From an uncultured Erythrobacter sp. (lineage in GTDB: Bacteria > Pseudomonadota > Alphaproteobacteria > Sphingomonadales > Sphingomonadaceae), in assembly GCA_947503155.1 (NCBI GenBank), contig CANNCL010000001.1, positions 1,116,001 through 1,180,000 on the forward strand: a stretch of DNA of 64,000 nt, given 5' to 3'. This document shows, one piece after another, positions 7,276 through 15,705 of this stretch (positions are counted from its first letter, which is position 1; each line of letters begins with the position of its first letter). The translations under genes and the position numbers were made by a program. The notes beneath the pieces were generated by a model. The model was not told the DNA's origin. It ran no database searches and worked only from the letters and a program-made list of their open reading frames with translations.

Positions 7276-10161
7276 ATGACACCCCAGCAGTTTATCACGA
7301 AATGGCGCAACTCAGAGTTGAATGAGCGCGCAGCATCGCAGAGCCATTTCAACGACCTTTGTTCGCTGCTGGGTGTTGAAGACCCAATCACCGCCGATCA
7401 AAAAGGCAAGTGGTACGCCTTCGAGAAAGGGGCCTCCAAGACAAGCGGCGGAGAAGGCTGGGCCGATGTGTGGCGAAAGGGCTGCTTCGCTTGGGAGTAC
7501 AAGGGCAAGAAGAAGGACTTGGACAAAGCCTTCGCTCAGCTCCAGCAATACGCCATCGCGTTGGAGAACCCCCCTCTCCTGATTGTGTCCGACATGGACC
7601 GTTTCCGTATTCACACCAACTGGACCAACACTGTCCAGCAAGTGCATGAGTTCGCACTCGACGACCTAGCGGACGGCGCTACACGCGACCTCCTGCGTAA
7701 CGCCTTCGAGCATCCCGAGCGACTACGCCCCGCTAAGACCCGCCAGATGCTGACCGAGGAAGCCGCAAGAGAGTTCGCTGGACTAGCAGGTCGCCTGCAT
7801 GATCGCGGTCACGATGGCCAAGCGGTCGCTCACTTCGTCAATCGACTAGTATTTTGCATGTTTGCAGAGGATGTCGGCCTGCTGCCAGATCACATGTTCT
7901 CAGCAATGCTCAAAGCCAGCCGCAGCCAGCCGGAAACCTTCGCGGACCATGCTCGCACCTTGTTCGCCGCAATGAAGTCCGGCGGGCTGGTTGGTTTCAC
8001 GAAAGTTGAATGGTTCAACGGCGGTCTCTTCGATGACGACAGCGCCCTCCCGCTCGACAGGGACGACATAGACAGCCTGATAGTAGCCGCTGCGCTTGAC
8101 TGGTCAGAGGTGGATCCCTCGATACTCGGCACACTCTTCGAGCGAGGACTGGACCCCAGCAAGCGCAGCCAGCTTGGCGCGCACTACACCGACCGCGACA
8201 AGATTATGCAAATCGTGGAACCCGTAATTCAGCGGCCACTTTCAGCCGAGTGGGCGGCAATCCACAACCAGATCGAGAACCTGATTGCGAATGCGCCGCA
8301 ACAGACCGCTGAGAAGCTCCTGAGAGGTGCAGAGAAGACCAAGAGAGACCGCGCGTTCGCCAACGCTCAGGAACTGCTGCGCGGCTTTGTGGAGCGCCTC
8401 AGGACCTTCCGCGTGCTCGACCCCGCCTGCGGCTCCGGCAACTTCCTCTACCTGTCCCTGCTCGCACTCAAGGACTTGGAGCACCGCGCCAATCTGGAAG
8501 CCGAGGCGCTGGGCTGTTCGCGCGAGTTCCCCGCAGTTGGACCAGAGAGTGTCTTGGGCATCGAACTGAACCCGTATGCAGCGGAGCTGGCCCGCGTCTC
8601 TGTTTGGATAGGAGAAATCCAATGGATGCGCCGCAACGGCTTTGAAGCCGCCCGCAATCCTATTCTCCGCAGCCTTGGTAATATTGAATGTCGGGACGCG
8701 GTGCTCGATGAGGAGACTGGCAAACGTGCTGTATGGCCTGAGGCCAATGTGGTGGTGGGCAATCCCCCATTCCTTGGCAACAAGAAGATGATTGCCGAGC
8801 TTGGCGAGGAATACACCGTGGCGCTCCGCAAGGCATGGCCGCAAGTGCCCGGAGGGGCAGACTTGGTCTGTTACTGGTTCGCTGGCTCGTGGGATCACAT
8901 GGTCGCCAAGAAGCTGGAGAGGGCCGGGCTGGTTGCTACAAACTCAATCCGGGGCGGAGCCAACCGAGAGGTGCTCAAGCCCGTCGTGGAGCATGGCCAG
9001 ATATTCGAGGCTTGGAGCGATGAGGAATGGACTGTTGAAGGTGCCGCCGTACGTGTCTCCCTGATTTGCTTTGACCATGAGTGCAGTCCGGGTGCGGTGC
9101 TGGACGGGGCGAAGGTGGGTGCAATCTTCTCCGACCTATCGCCAACTCGAGGAGGAGTGGACCTCACGTTAGCCACCCCCCTCAAGGCTAACTTTAAAGT
9201 CGCGTTCCAAGGTCCGGTTAAAGTTGGACCATTCGACATTGAAGGTGCCAGCGCGCGCAACATGCTCACTTGCCCAGCCAATCCCGATGGCAGCAAGAAC
9301 TCCGAGGTTATCGTTCCACTCCTCAACGGTAGCGACATCACCCGCCGTTCGAGTGACCGATGGATTATTAACTTCGGAGAACGCGCCGAGGTTGCGGCAA
9401 GCCTATTCGAGGCCCCTTTCGAATACGTCCGCAACACGGTCAAACCAGTGAGAGATACCAACCGAGACGCCTCGCGCCGGGAGAACTGGTGGCGGTTGGG
9501 CCGCTCGGGGCGTGACCTAGTTGAAGCCAGCCGACGATTATCGAGGGCGATCTTCACACCAAGGGTCGCAAAGCACCGGCTCTTTGTTTGGGCTGACCGA
9601 AGAGTTCTCCCCGATAGTCGCGTCGTCATCATTTGCCGTGATGATGATTGCACCTTTGGCATAATGCACTCAAAGTTTCATGAGGTATGGTCACTCGCAC
9701 TTGGCGGCTGGCATGGTGTCGGCAATGATCCACAGTACACTCCCACTCTCGGCTTCGAGACTTTCCCCTTTCCCAAAGAGCTCGCTCCTAACATCCCAGC
9801 CGCAGATTATATCGAGAAACCTAACGCTAAGGCCATCGCCGCAGCCGCCACGCGGCTCAACGAGCTACGAGAGAACTGGCTCAATCCTGAGGACCTCGTT
9901 GCGAATAAGCCCGAGGTCGTGCCCGGCTATCCCGACCGCATACTGCCAATAGACGAGGCGGCTGCCAAGGAGCTGAAAAAGCGCACCCTCACCAACCTCT
10001 ACAACGCCCGCCCCGCATGGCTCGATCACGCCCATCGGGCATTGGACGAGGCCGTGGCGGACGCCTACGGCTGGGGCGACGACTTCCGCGCTGGCAGCCT
10101 CACTGACGACGAAATCCTTGCCCGCCTGTTCCAGCTCAATCAAGAGCGCGCAGGTAAATAG
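7276..10161 (+). CDS. MmeI-like (type IIL/IIG) restriction-methylation protein
   Basis: This 961-aa single-chain enzyme should both cleave and N6-adenine-methylate DNA. The N-terminal nuclease motif is D64-x9-E74-x-K76 (in GWADVWRKGCFAWEYKGK), the same spacing I recall for MmeI. A helical connector leads to LGAHYTDRDKI. The methyltransferase domain has motif I D382-PACGSG and motif IV N496-PPF. The C-terminal ~350 residues should hold the target-recognition domain and an end helix bundle. The total length is close to that of MmeI (about 920 aa) and the frame is intact, so it looks functional. In this family one strand is methylated for self-protection, so no separate methylase or specificity subunit is needed. 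The gene lies 65 bases after the serine recombinase and 45 bases before an unknown gene on the same strand. Confidence 0.92.
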   Translation: MTPQQFITKWRNSELNERAASQSHFNDLCSLLGVEDPITADQKGKWYAFEKGASKTSGGEGWADVWRKGCFAWEYKGKKKDLDKAFAQLQQYAIALENPPLLIVSDMDRFRIHTNWTNTVQQVHEFALDDLADGATRDLLRNAFEHPERLRPAKTRQMLTEEAAREFAGLAGRLHDRGHDGQAVAHFVNRLVFCMFAEDVGLLPDHMFSAMLKASRSQPETFADHARTLFAAMKSGGLVGFTKVEWFNGGLFDDDSALPLDRDDIDSLIVAAALDWSEVDPSILGTLFERGLDPSKRSQLGAHYTDRDKIMQIVEPVIQRPLSAEWAAIHNQIENLIANAPQQTAEKLLRGAEKTKRDRAFANAQELLRGFVERLRTFRVLDPACGSGNFLYLSLLALKDLEHRANLEAEALGCSREFPAVGPESVLGIELNPYAAELARVSVWIGEIQWMRRNGFEAARNPILRSLGNIECRDAVLDEETGKRAVWPEANVVVGNPPFLGNKKMIAELGEEYTVALRKAWPQVPGGADLVCYWFAGSWDHMVAKKLERAGLVATNSIRGGANREVLKPVVEHGQIFEAWSDEEWTVEGAAVRVSLICFDHECSPGAVLDGAKVGAIFSDLSPTRGGVDLTLATPLKANFKVAFQGPVKVGPFDIEGASARNMLTCPANPDGSKNSEVIVPLLNGSDITRRSSDRWIINFGERAEVAASLFEAPFEYVRNTVKPVRDTNRDASRRENWWRLGRSGRDLVEASRRLSRAIFTPRVAKHRLFVWADRRVLPDSRVVIICRDDDCTFGIMHSKFHEVWSLALGGWHGVGNDPQYTPTLGFETFPFPKELAPNIPAADYIEKPNAKAIAAAATRLNELRENWLNPEDLVANKPEVVPGYPDRILPIDEAAAKELKKRTLTNLYNARPAWLDHAHRALDEAVADAYGWGDDFRAGSLTDDEILARLFQLNQERAGK

Positions 10162-10206
10162 GGGAGCGTTTCTCCGGCCCTCCAACGTCCATTGGAAACG
10201 ACACAC

Positions 10207-10782
10207 ATGACCGATCACCGCGTAGCCATGCAGAAGGCTGCACGACAAGCCGCTAAAGACGCAGTGAAGGCGTACAAGAACGCCAATCCCGACGCGCAGG
10301 GTTTCAATGTCCGCGCGGACATCGCTGCGTTCAAGCCGCGCCCTCGGGAAATCCAAGGGCTCCCCAGAGCCGCTGTCGCTCTCTTTCTTAGCGAACCGGG
10401 AAGTGTCGAGCTGAGCAATGCGGCGCTTGCAACGAGGCTGGGACAGGGGCTCCCCGGAAAGGTGCCCAAGAACATCTTCACCGAACGGCTCACACCGGCA
10501 AAGAAACGGGCAATCTCTGAGCTGCTGAAACAGCGAAATGTCGTAATCGACCTCGCAAGATACGACACCGTCTCCAAGATCAAAGGGGCATTGAAAAGTT
10601 ACAACAACTCAGTGTCGTCAAGCCAATCCGCGACTGTGGAGGTGTCTTTCACCGATCACGCTCTGGTGGTAAATGGTCGCTCCCATCCCATTCACCAGAA
10701 TGGTAAACACCAGCGCGTCCATGCAGGTTCATCCCTTCTGAATGTAGATGGGCTTCGAGCCCTTCTCCTACCGGAAAAATAG
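10207..10782 (+). CDS. Unknown protein after the restriction gene
   Basis: This 191-aa protein was not recognised. The N-terminus is basic and helical (VAMQKAARQAAKDAVKAYKNANP). The middle contains a possible helix-turn-helix-like stretch (LSNAALATRLGQGLPGKVPKNIF), and a Ser-rich linker (NNSVSSSQS) leads to a short strand-rich C-terminus. It starts at the ATG at 10207, 45 bases behind the MmeI-like gene on the same strand, so co-expression is likely. It may be a regulator or accessory factor of the restriction system; this rests only on position. An AT-rich hairpin closes the unit. Confidence 0.6.
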   Translation: MTDHRVAMQKAARQAAKDAVKAYKNANPDAQGFNVRADIAAFKPRPREIQGLPRAAVALFLSEPGSVELSNAALATRLGQGLPGKVPKNIFTERLTPAKKRAISELLKQRNVVIDLARYDTVSKIKGALKSYNNSVSSSQSATVEVSFTDHALVVNGRSHPIHQNGKHQRVHAGSSLLNVDGLRALLLPEK

Positions 10783-10786
10783 CCAT

Positions 10787-10806
10787 TACTTTACTTTAGT
10801 AAAGTA
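10787..10806. terminator. AT-rich hairpin between convergent genes
   Basis: A perfect 8-bp stem with a 4-base loop (TACTTTAC, TTTA, GTAAAGTA) starts five bases after the stop of the unknown gene and precedes the end of the convergent gene at 10859. It is low in GC and lacks a long T-run. It could be a weak bidirectional terminator or a protein-binding palindrome. Confidence 0.45.
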
Positions 10807-10858
10807 CAGCAATTTGTACACACAGAGCTCCGCGAGCACTCCAACTGATTTGATACCA

Positions 10859-11272
10859 TTAAGAAGAGCGCCGCGTTGTCACGCGACTGCCATCTGTCTC
10901 GTTTTGGCCTTCAACACTGACTAGATAAGATTGTTGTGCAAGCTCCAGCAGGGAGTGATCTTGCAATGTTAGAGCATTGGCTCCCGGCTTACCAGTTACC
11001 TCAAGCAACAGTGCCCCCAGCGCAAACGTGAACACCTGATGGCTTTCTGGTCGGTGGGTCATCCTTGCTACGCCAAGTCCAAGCGCAGTCGCTGCCACTG
11101 ATAGCTTGTGAGGCCGTTTACCCAATTTCCCTTGGAACAAGAGCGGCTGGTCATCATGAGCCTTCTGCACGAGCTTGTTGGCAACCTCAGCCTCAAGCCC
11201 CTGCACTTCGGTATGAGCACTGTATTGAGACAACAAGTCTTGTACGATCACCGCAGCCTGACTGAGACGCAT
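10859..11272 (-). CDS. Unknown 137-aa protein
   Basis: This protein was not recognised. The ATG at 11272 gives a sequence opening with MRLSQAAVIVQDLLSQYSAHTE; a GTG at 11296 would add eight residues. The product is Leu- and Ala-rich and probably mostly helical, with no Cys pairs, signal peptide or clear membrane segment. It is convergent with the unknown gene at 10207 and divergent from the XRE regulator. Amino-acid composition looks protein-like, but coding status is less certain than for its neighbours. Confidence 0.45.
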   Translation of the reverse strand: MRLSQAAVIVQDLLSQYSAHTEVQGLEAEVANKLVQKAHDDQPLLFQGKLGKRPHKLSVAATALGLGVARMTHRPESHQVFTFALGALLLEVTGKPGANALTLQDHSLLELAQQSYLVSVEGQNETDGSRVTTRRSS

Positions 11273-11369
11273 GTTCGTAACTATTACTCCAAACACAATT
11301 TGCTCCTGAAGAACTTAATGGGTCGTAAATACCGTGGCCCATCAGTGCATATCAAGCAACTGAAAAAGG

Positions 11370-11615
11370 GTGCAACGCCAGTCAATCAAGACCGACACCG
11401 ACGGAACTCTTCGCAAGCTTGGCGATGCAATTCGTGCAGCGCGCAAAGACTGCGAGCTATCTCAAGAGGCACTGGCAGACGCTGCTGGAATAGACCGCAG
11501 TCATATGGGCAAGATTGAGCGCGGAGAGCGCAACGTGAGCGTCTTGAACGTAGCACGGGTTGCCGAGGCGCTCGGGGTCCCTATGGCGGCTCTGATGGCT
11601 TCTGCTGGGCTTTGA
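11370..11615 (+). CDS. XRE-family transcriptional regulator
   Basis: This is an 81-aa single-domain HTH_3 protein. Residues 14-75 carry the full Cro/C1 pattern: LGDAIRAARKDCELSQEALADAAGIDRSHMGKIERGERN, then VARVAEALGVPM. No dimerisation or peptidase domain follows. The only usable start is a GTG at 11370, with a purine-rich AAAAAGGG directly against it. Its stop lies seven bases from the end of the convergent integrase gene. Such regulators commonly control island restriction or integrase genes, and restriction-control (C) proteins have the same fold. It is separated from the MmeI-like gene by two others, so which gene it controls is open. Confidence 0.85.
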   Translation: MQRQSIKTDTDGTLRKLGDAIRAARKDCELSQEALADAAGIDRSHMGKIERGERNVSVLNVARVAEALGVPMAALMASAGL

Positions 11616-11621
11616 AGGAAG

Positions 11622-13034
11622 CTACAGGAATCGAGGCAGCCGCTCGATCTGTGCCGCCATCACATCCACGGGCACGCTCCCATAGCTTTCGTTTACATTA
11701 CCGGCAGCATGGCCAAGGATTGCGCGAGCCACCCGCCCTTCAATTTCATGACGTAAGGCCAGTGTATTGAACAGGTGACGCCAAGCATGATTGGGCTTCA
11801 ATTCCCGGTCAGTTAGGCCGAGCGACCGCACCCAACTCGCCAGCTTCGAACCTAGACGGCTGGCTTGGCGATTGATCGCATCCTCGCTCCGACGCCTCTT
11901 AGGATCGAAGAACAGTGGCCCAGCCTCTTTTTCTGCCACAAAGTCTAGGAAACCCATGTCCACTAGGTGGCTATGCAAGGGCACCACTCGTGCTTGTTTG
12001 GCCTTGATCGTCCCAGCGTCAGGAGTAAGGCGCATGACATTGATGCCATCCTGTACGACAATGTCTTGTTTTCGAAGCTGAGTAATCTCATTCACACGTG
12101 CGCCAGAATAGGCCATCAGCCAAGGCACCCATCGCTTTGCGGTGCGAAGCTCCTCCCGTTCCCGTGCGGTTGTTTGATGCACAACTAACGTTGCATTCAA
12201 TATCAACCTCGCCTCATCCATCGTGAACTCTTTGGTCCGAAGGGAGGGCCTGCGGATAACCTGAACTTTAGCAACATCTTTAGCGGGGTTAGTCGGTATA
12301 AGACCATCATTTTTGGCCCAAGCAAAGAGGGCACTAACGGCCCCAAGATAGCTTCCATTGATAGTCTTCGGAGCCAGTGACTTAGCTCGTTTGCCATCGC
12401 CATCACGCAACTGGTTTCGCCAAGCCACTAGGTCAGCCTCTCTCACATCGAGCGCATTGTCATGGCCCAAGAATGTCGCCAAATTGCTTATGTAGGGCCG
12501 CCACTGCCGGACAGTCTTAGGGTTTCTGCCAGCTACTCCTGCCCACTTTTCATACAATCCAGTGATACTCTCAGCATTCTCAACGCGCAGCTCAGCCAAG
12601 AGCTTCTTGTCTTCTAGTCGCGCGCTAATTTCATTCGCTTCTTTTGCGCGCAACGCTAGCAATCTTTGGTCAGCAGCGAACGCCGGGTCCCGCGCTGCTC
12701 GATCTTCTTCTTCGGCATATAAGCCAGCAAAGAAATCAGCCGCTTCGAGCGAATCCTCAAGCATTGCCCTCTCAATTGCCGACGCTTCCCGGTTCTCCTG
12801 CCCTGCCAGTCTAGATGGGGGCGGAGCTTTTCTGGCTCTATCAATCAGCGTGTTCGTTCTAGCGAGACACTCAGGGAGCAATCGCTTCGCCGTTTCACGA
12901 TCCTTGACCCGGAGTGACCATGTCCATTCAGTGCGAGGCTTCCCATTCGCAGTACGAAAATGCCCGCGAACGTCATCAGGCACGACTCGCCTGAAGTAGT
13001 ATGTTCCATTGCGGTTTTGCAGATGATTGCTCAC
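11622..13034 (-). CDS. Tyrosine integrase (inner element)
   Basis: This is a 470-aa tyrosine recombinase. The chosen GTG start at 13034 has AGGAG seven bases upstream. The open frame runs 17 codons further, but those residues (Cys-rich, MLGIFPAGCYICNR) look untranslated. The N-terminus (NHLQNRNGTYYFRRVVPDDVRGHF) is the DUF6538-like arm-binding domain. A SAM-like core-binding domain follows around residues 155-250. The catalytic set is R313 in SGARVNEITQL, H416-x-x-R419 in HAWRHLF, H442 in ILGHAAG and Y451 in NESYGSVP. It is complete, so the enzyme looks active. It lies 92 bases from the tRNA-Leu att copy and should excise the 9.3-kb inner element. A TTACA/TGTAA palindrome at 13048-13059 sits just upstream and may be its operator. 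Confidence 0.93.
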   Translation of the reverse strand: MSNHLQNRNGTYYFRRVVPDDVRGHFRTANGKPRTEWTWSLRVKDRETAKRLLPECLARTNTLIDRARKAPPPSRLAGQENREASAIERAMLEDSLEAADFFAGLYAEEEDRAARDPAFAADQRLLALRAKEANEISARLEDKKLLAELRVENAESITGLYEKWAGVAGRNPKTVRQWRPYISNLATFLGHDNALDVREADLVAWRNQLRDGDGKRAKSLAPKTINGSYLGAVSALFAWAKNDGLIPTNPAKDVAKVQVIRRPSLRTKEFTMDEARLILNATLVVHQTTAREREELRTAKRWVPWLMAYSGARVNEITQLRKQDIVVQDGINVMRLTPDAGTIKAKQARVVPLHSHLVDMGFLDFVAEKEAGPLFFDPKRRRSEDAINRQASRLGSKLASWVRSLGLTDRELKPNHAWRHLFNTLALRHEIEGRVARAILGHAAGNVNESYGSVPVDVMAAQIERLPRFL

Positions 13035-13125
13035 GGCCACACTCCTATTACAAATGTAACAGCCAGCTGGAAAAATCCCAAGCATTTTCAGAGATTTGAT
13101 GCACTTTCAAACACTTAAAAAGTGC

Positions 13126-13144
13126 TGGTGCCCAGAAGAGGACT
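13126..13144 (+). repeat. att copy inside the tRNA-Leu 3' end
   Basis: The 19 bases TGGTGCCCAGAAGAGGACT are the complement of the tRNA-Leu 3' terminus and are identical to 3820-3838. Integration here keeps the tRNA intact because the element supplies the missing end. Confidence 0.85.
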
Positions 13145-13212
13145 CGAACCTCCACATCCTTGCGAATACATGCACCTGAAGCATGCGCGTCTACCAATTC
13201 CGCCATCTGGGC
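13126..13212 (-). tRNA. tRNA-Leu (CAG)
   Basis: This 87-nt tRNA has a long variable arm and an encoded CCA. Acceptor strands GCCCAGA and TCTGGGC pair perfectly. The D-arm GGCGGAATTGGTAGACGC is typical of tRNA-Leu. The anticodon loop TTCAGGT, closed by CATGC/GCATG, gives anticodon CAG, and the T-arm contains GTTCGAGTC. It is the integration site of the inner element, and formerly of the outer one. Confidence 0.96.
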
Positions 13213-13228
13213 ACGGGGTAGAGGCGCG

Positions 13229-13257
13229 CCCTAGTGCGAAAAAGCGAAGGCTGTCAA
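13229..13257 (-). promoter_or_regulatory. Probable promoter of tRNA-Leu
   Basis: On the minus strand TTGACA (13257-13252) is followed after 17 bases by CTAGGG (13234-13229), 17 bases before the tRNA 5' end. The -35 box is consensus; the -10 is poor by E. coli standards but acceptable for alphaproteobacterial stable-RNA promoters. Confidence 0.45.
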
Positions 13258-13415
13258 CAAGTCTATGGACGCAGCCTGCGCGATTAATCTTTGCCGTCCT
13301 GCAGGATCGAAGTTCGGCGCTCAGAAAAACCCGCATTGGCTGCTTTCCACTTGATCATCAGTTGTGCAATTTGCCTAGCTAAACGAGCACAGTTTGCGTC
13401 AGACGCGGTCGATGT

Positions 13416-14690
13416 TTAGCGCGTGAATCTATACCGATTCCGATTGAAAAACGGCGTATCTGCGGTGGTTTGAATGTCTTTCGTGAGCATGATTTTGTGC
13501 TGCGCGATTGTGTATGTCATTTGTACAGTCACGGCATCGCCATTGTCCTCACCGGCCTGTATCGTGATCAGTTCCAGCGCTCCATCATTGGTCAAATTCG
13601 GGAAATGATCGGGGCTCCGTCTAGTGTGCTGCCGTCTGCGCCAAAGGACAGTGTCACCGCGGTGTTATACTGCTCCTCGCCTGGGAAGCGGACATTGTAG
13701 CGCATTCCATCGGCATCAACCGATCTGATACTTGCAGCCACCGGAATGGTTGAGCGGTCAGGCGAACCGTAATTCAAGTAGTTCAGCGAACCTGTCCATT
13801 CCCCCAATAGCGAGGCAAAGTCAGACGCTGACAGGCGACGGGGTGCTTGCCCAAAGTTTGCGTCTGTGCGTGCCGTATCACGAATGTGGGCAATGGCTGC
13901 ATCCATCGCTGGGTCGGACCCGCTACGCAAAGTCGATGCAGTTGCGACAGCTTCAATGTCGGGACTGAGACCCATTCCGTTTTCGAAACTCTCTACGTTG
14001 TTGAATTAGCGAAAAACCGGGATCCTTGCTTTGATGCCGCTTTCGGGAAGGTTGAGGGTAAACAGAATTCCGGCGGTCCCGCCTTCTGCGCTGCCTCCAG
14101 TGCGCTCTCCAACAAGCTATGCCCGCCCGAGGCTTCGCAAGACAGCAGATAAATTTGTACTGCCCGATGAATTTGAAGCGCTGGTGAGGATGCTCAATTC
14201 GCCTGTGAACGCCGTCTCATCGGGGTGCAGAGTTCTTGTGTCATCGAGCAAGCCGGGCGGTATCGACCATGTCCCGTCTTCGTTGGCGATGAAACCCCTA
14301 GGGTCAGGGTTGAGGGCGGCGCGTTCCCACGTTGAAAGGAGGTCACGCAGGCCGTCGAGATTGAGCTTGCGCACGCGCATGTCGCGTTTGATCTGTGCGG
14401 GAGCGGCGATCAAATGTGCGAACAAGCTCTGACTGGCATCTGTTGACCCTCCGCCCTTCGCGCGGAGATCGAGGATCAATGTTTCGATATCCTCGCTTGC
14501 TATTTGTTCGAAGATTGGATCGAATATCGCCTCCGGATCGACCGGGTCACGGTAATTGACGAAGGTGTCTACAGTCAGGACGCCAGCATTAGGTCCAATC
14601 GACTGGTACGAGGCCGCGTCGCGGAAATTGGCTGCTGAACCGTTTTCAAGATTTAAGACGATGCGGATTGCAGAAGAAAAGCAACTGCGA
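13416..14690 (-). pseudogene. Broken S41 peptidase gene
   Basis: These are the remains of a C-terminal-processing (S41) peptidase with a C-terminal beta-barrel-like domain. Reading from the right, the frame runs through NAGVLTVDTF, then LILDLRAKGGGS (an S41 substrate-binding strand and loop) and FTGELSILTSASNSSG. It meets an in-frame TAG at 14117-14119, continues as LVGERTGGSAEGGTAGILF, and meets an in-frame TAA at 14006-14008. After GLSPDIEAV and LLGEWTGSLNY, a frameshift near 13600 is needed to continue into NDGALELITIQAG and end with NRYRFTR at 13416. The 5' part is missing; the remnant begins about 60 bases from the transporter gene. Two nonsense codons, one frameshift and a 5' truncation together argue for a true pseudogene rather than sequencing error. 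Confidence 0.8.
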
Positions 14691-14753
14691 CCGCGCTTGG
14701 GGGGAGGGGGGCTTCGCCCTAAGTTCTACGGTTACTGGATATGAGGTTGCGCC

Positions 14754-15464
14754 TTATGCTTGCTCACGCCGATCCAGCCACACAGCCGCTTTCACCCCGA
14801 AGGTGATCAGAAACGGCACCAGAACGATACTCAGGGTCACTTTCGCGAGGACTTGCCCGATGAGCAGGTTGGTGATGTCGAACTCTCCGTAGAAGGCGAG
14901 CGTCACGAAGATGATCGAATCAAGTGCTTGGCTCAGCGCCGATGCGATTGCGCCGCGTATCATTAGGCTGACCGTCGTTGTTTCGCCGCTGCCCCGCAGG
15001 CGCGAGAATATCCAAACATTGAGCAGCAACGAGGTAATGTAGGCAGCCGGACCGGCCATCAAAATACGCGGGGTTTGCCCCAAGACACGTTCAAAAGCGG
15101 CCAGATCATCGAGCCTGAATTCCACCATCTCAGGCGATGCGGGCAGGGACAGCACCAAATAAATCAACGCCGCCGACAGGGCGAGTGGTAGAAAGCCTAT
15201 CCAAATCAACCGGTTGGCGAGTTTCTGGCCGTAAAGCTGGGCGATCGTGCTGGTGATGACGACGAGCAGCAGAAATGGGAAAATGCCCGCCTCGACTGAA
15301 AGCTGGCTTGGCCACAATTGCACTTGTTTGAAGGCAACCACTCCGGCCAGAACGGTCATCCCGCCGTAAAGAATGATGTACACAAACAGGCCCATAGGTG
15401 CCGCCAGCGCACGCTGCGCATATTCGCTGATAGGCTCTTCTTGTTTCTCTGTGTCGCTCATCAT
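14754..15464 (-). CDS. YhhQ-type queuosine-precursor transporter (VUT family)
   Basis: This is a 236-aa inner-membrane protein with about six predicted membrane segments. The family pattern includes a start of FVYIILYGGMTVLAGVVAFKQV, a segment LYGQKLANRLIWIG, a segment GPAAYITSLLLNVWIFSRL, and a closing SALSQALDSIIFVTLAFYG. YhhQ proteins import 7-cyano-7-deazaguanine (preQ0) or related precursors for queuosine tRNA modification. The open frame extends to 15635, but residues before MMSDTEK do not look native, so the ATG at 15464 (or 15461) is preferred. It is convergent with the S41 remnant and divergent from the nucleoside transporter. Family assignment is fairly confident; the substrate is inferred. 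Confidence 0.75.
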   Translation of the reverse strand: MMSDTEKQEEPISEYAQRALAAPMGLFVYIILYGGMTVLAGVVAFKQVQLWPSQLSVEAGIFPFLLLVVITSTIAQLYGQKLANRLIWIGFLPLALSAALIYLVLSLPASPEMVEFRLDDLAAFERVLGQTPRILMAGPAAYITSLLLNVWIFSRLRGSGETTTVSLMIRGAIASALSQALDSIIFVTLAFYGEFDITNLLIGQVLAKVTLSIVLVPFLITFGVKAAVWLDRREQA

Positions 15465-15705
15465 GCGATCGGTAAGCCAGGGGTGAGTAAAAGAAAAGTC
15501 AGCGGCCGTGCCTTTCACCGACTCTGCGATCCGAGCATCCGCAATTGCGACCTGAGCAGCACCGATCAAAGCGCTAATCAAAGCGTCATACAAAGCGGCT
15601 GCATGTTGCGTTGCGCGCCGCAAAATGCCAACCATCCCCCGGCGCAGCGGGAAAACAACTGCGCTCGGGATTTAATGTCACTTCATTCGGGGGCACCGCC
15701 TGTCG

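Larger units (their letters stand above)
3839..13125. mobile_element. Inner integrative element at tRNA-Leu
   Basis: This segment of about 9.3 kb is bounded by 19-base direct repeats (3820-3838 and 13126-13144). Its tyrosine integrase lies at the tRNA end and reads inward. The cargo is a PIN-domain protein, a zinc-ribbon protein, a serine recombinase, an MmeI-like restriction-methylation protein, a 191-aa unknown protein, a 137-aa unknown protein and an XRE regulator. There are no conjugation, capsid or replication genes, so it is a small defence-type island rather than a self-transmissible element or prophage. Confidence 0.8.

Noticed and set aside
6518..10161. Phase-variable inversion of the restriction gene
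   Set aside because: The inverted motifs lie only upstream of the recombinase; no matching inverted repeats flank the recognition region of the enzyme.
3820..13144. Prophage as an explanation of the inner element
   Set aside because: There are no capsid, terminase, tail or lysis genes; only integrase, recombinase, regulator and restriction-type cargo.
13470..14432. Plus-strand open frames over the S41 remnant
   Set aside because: The opposite strand reads as a peptidase remnant with strong family motifs; these are its shadows.
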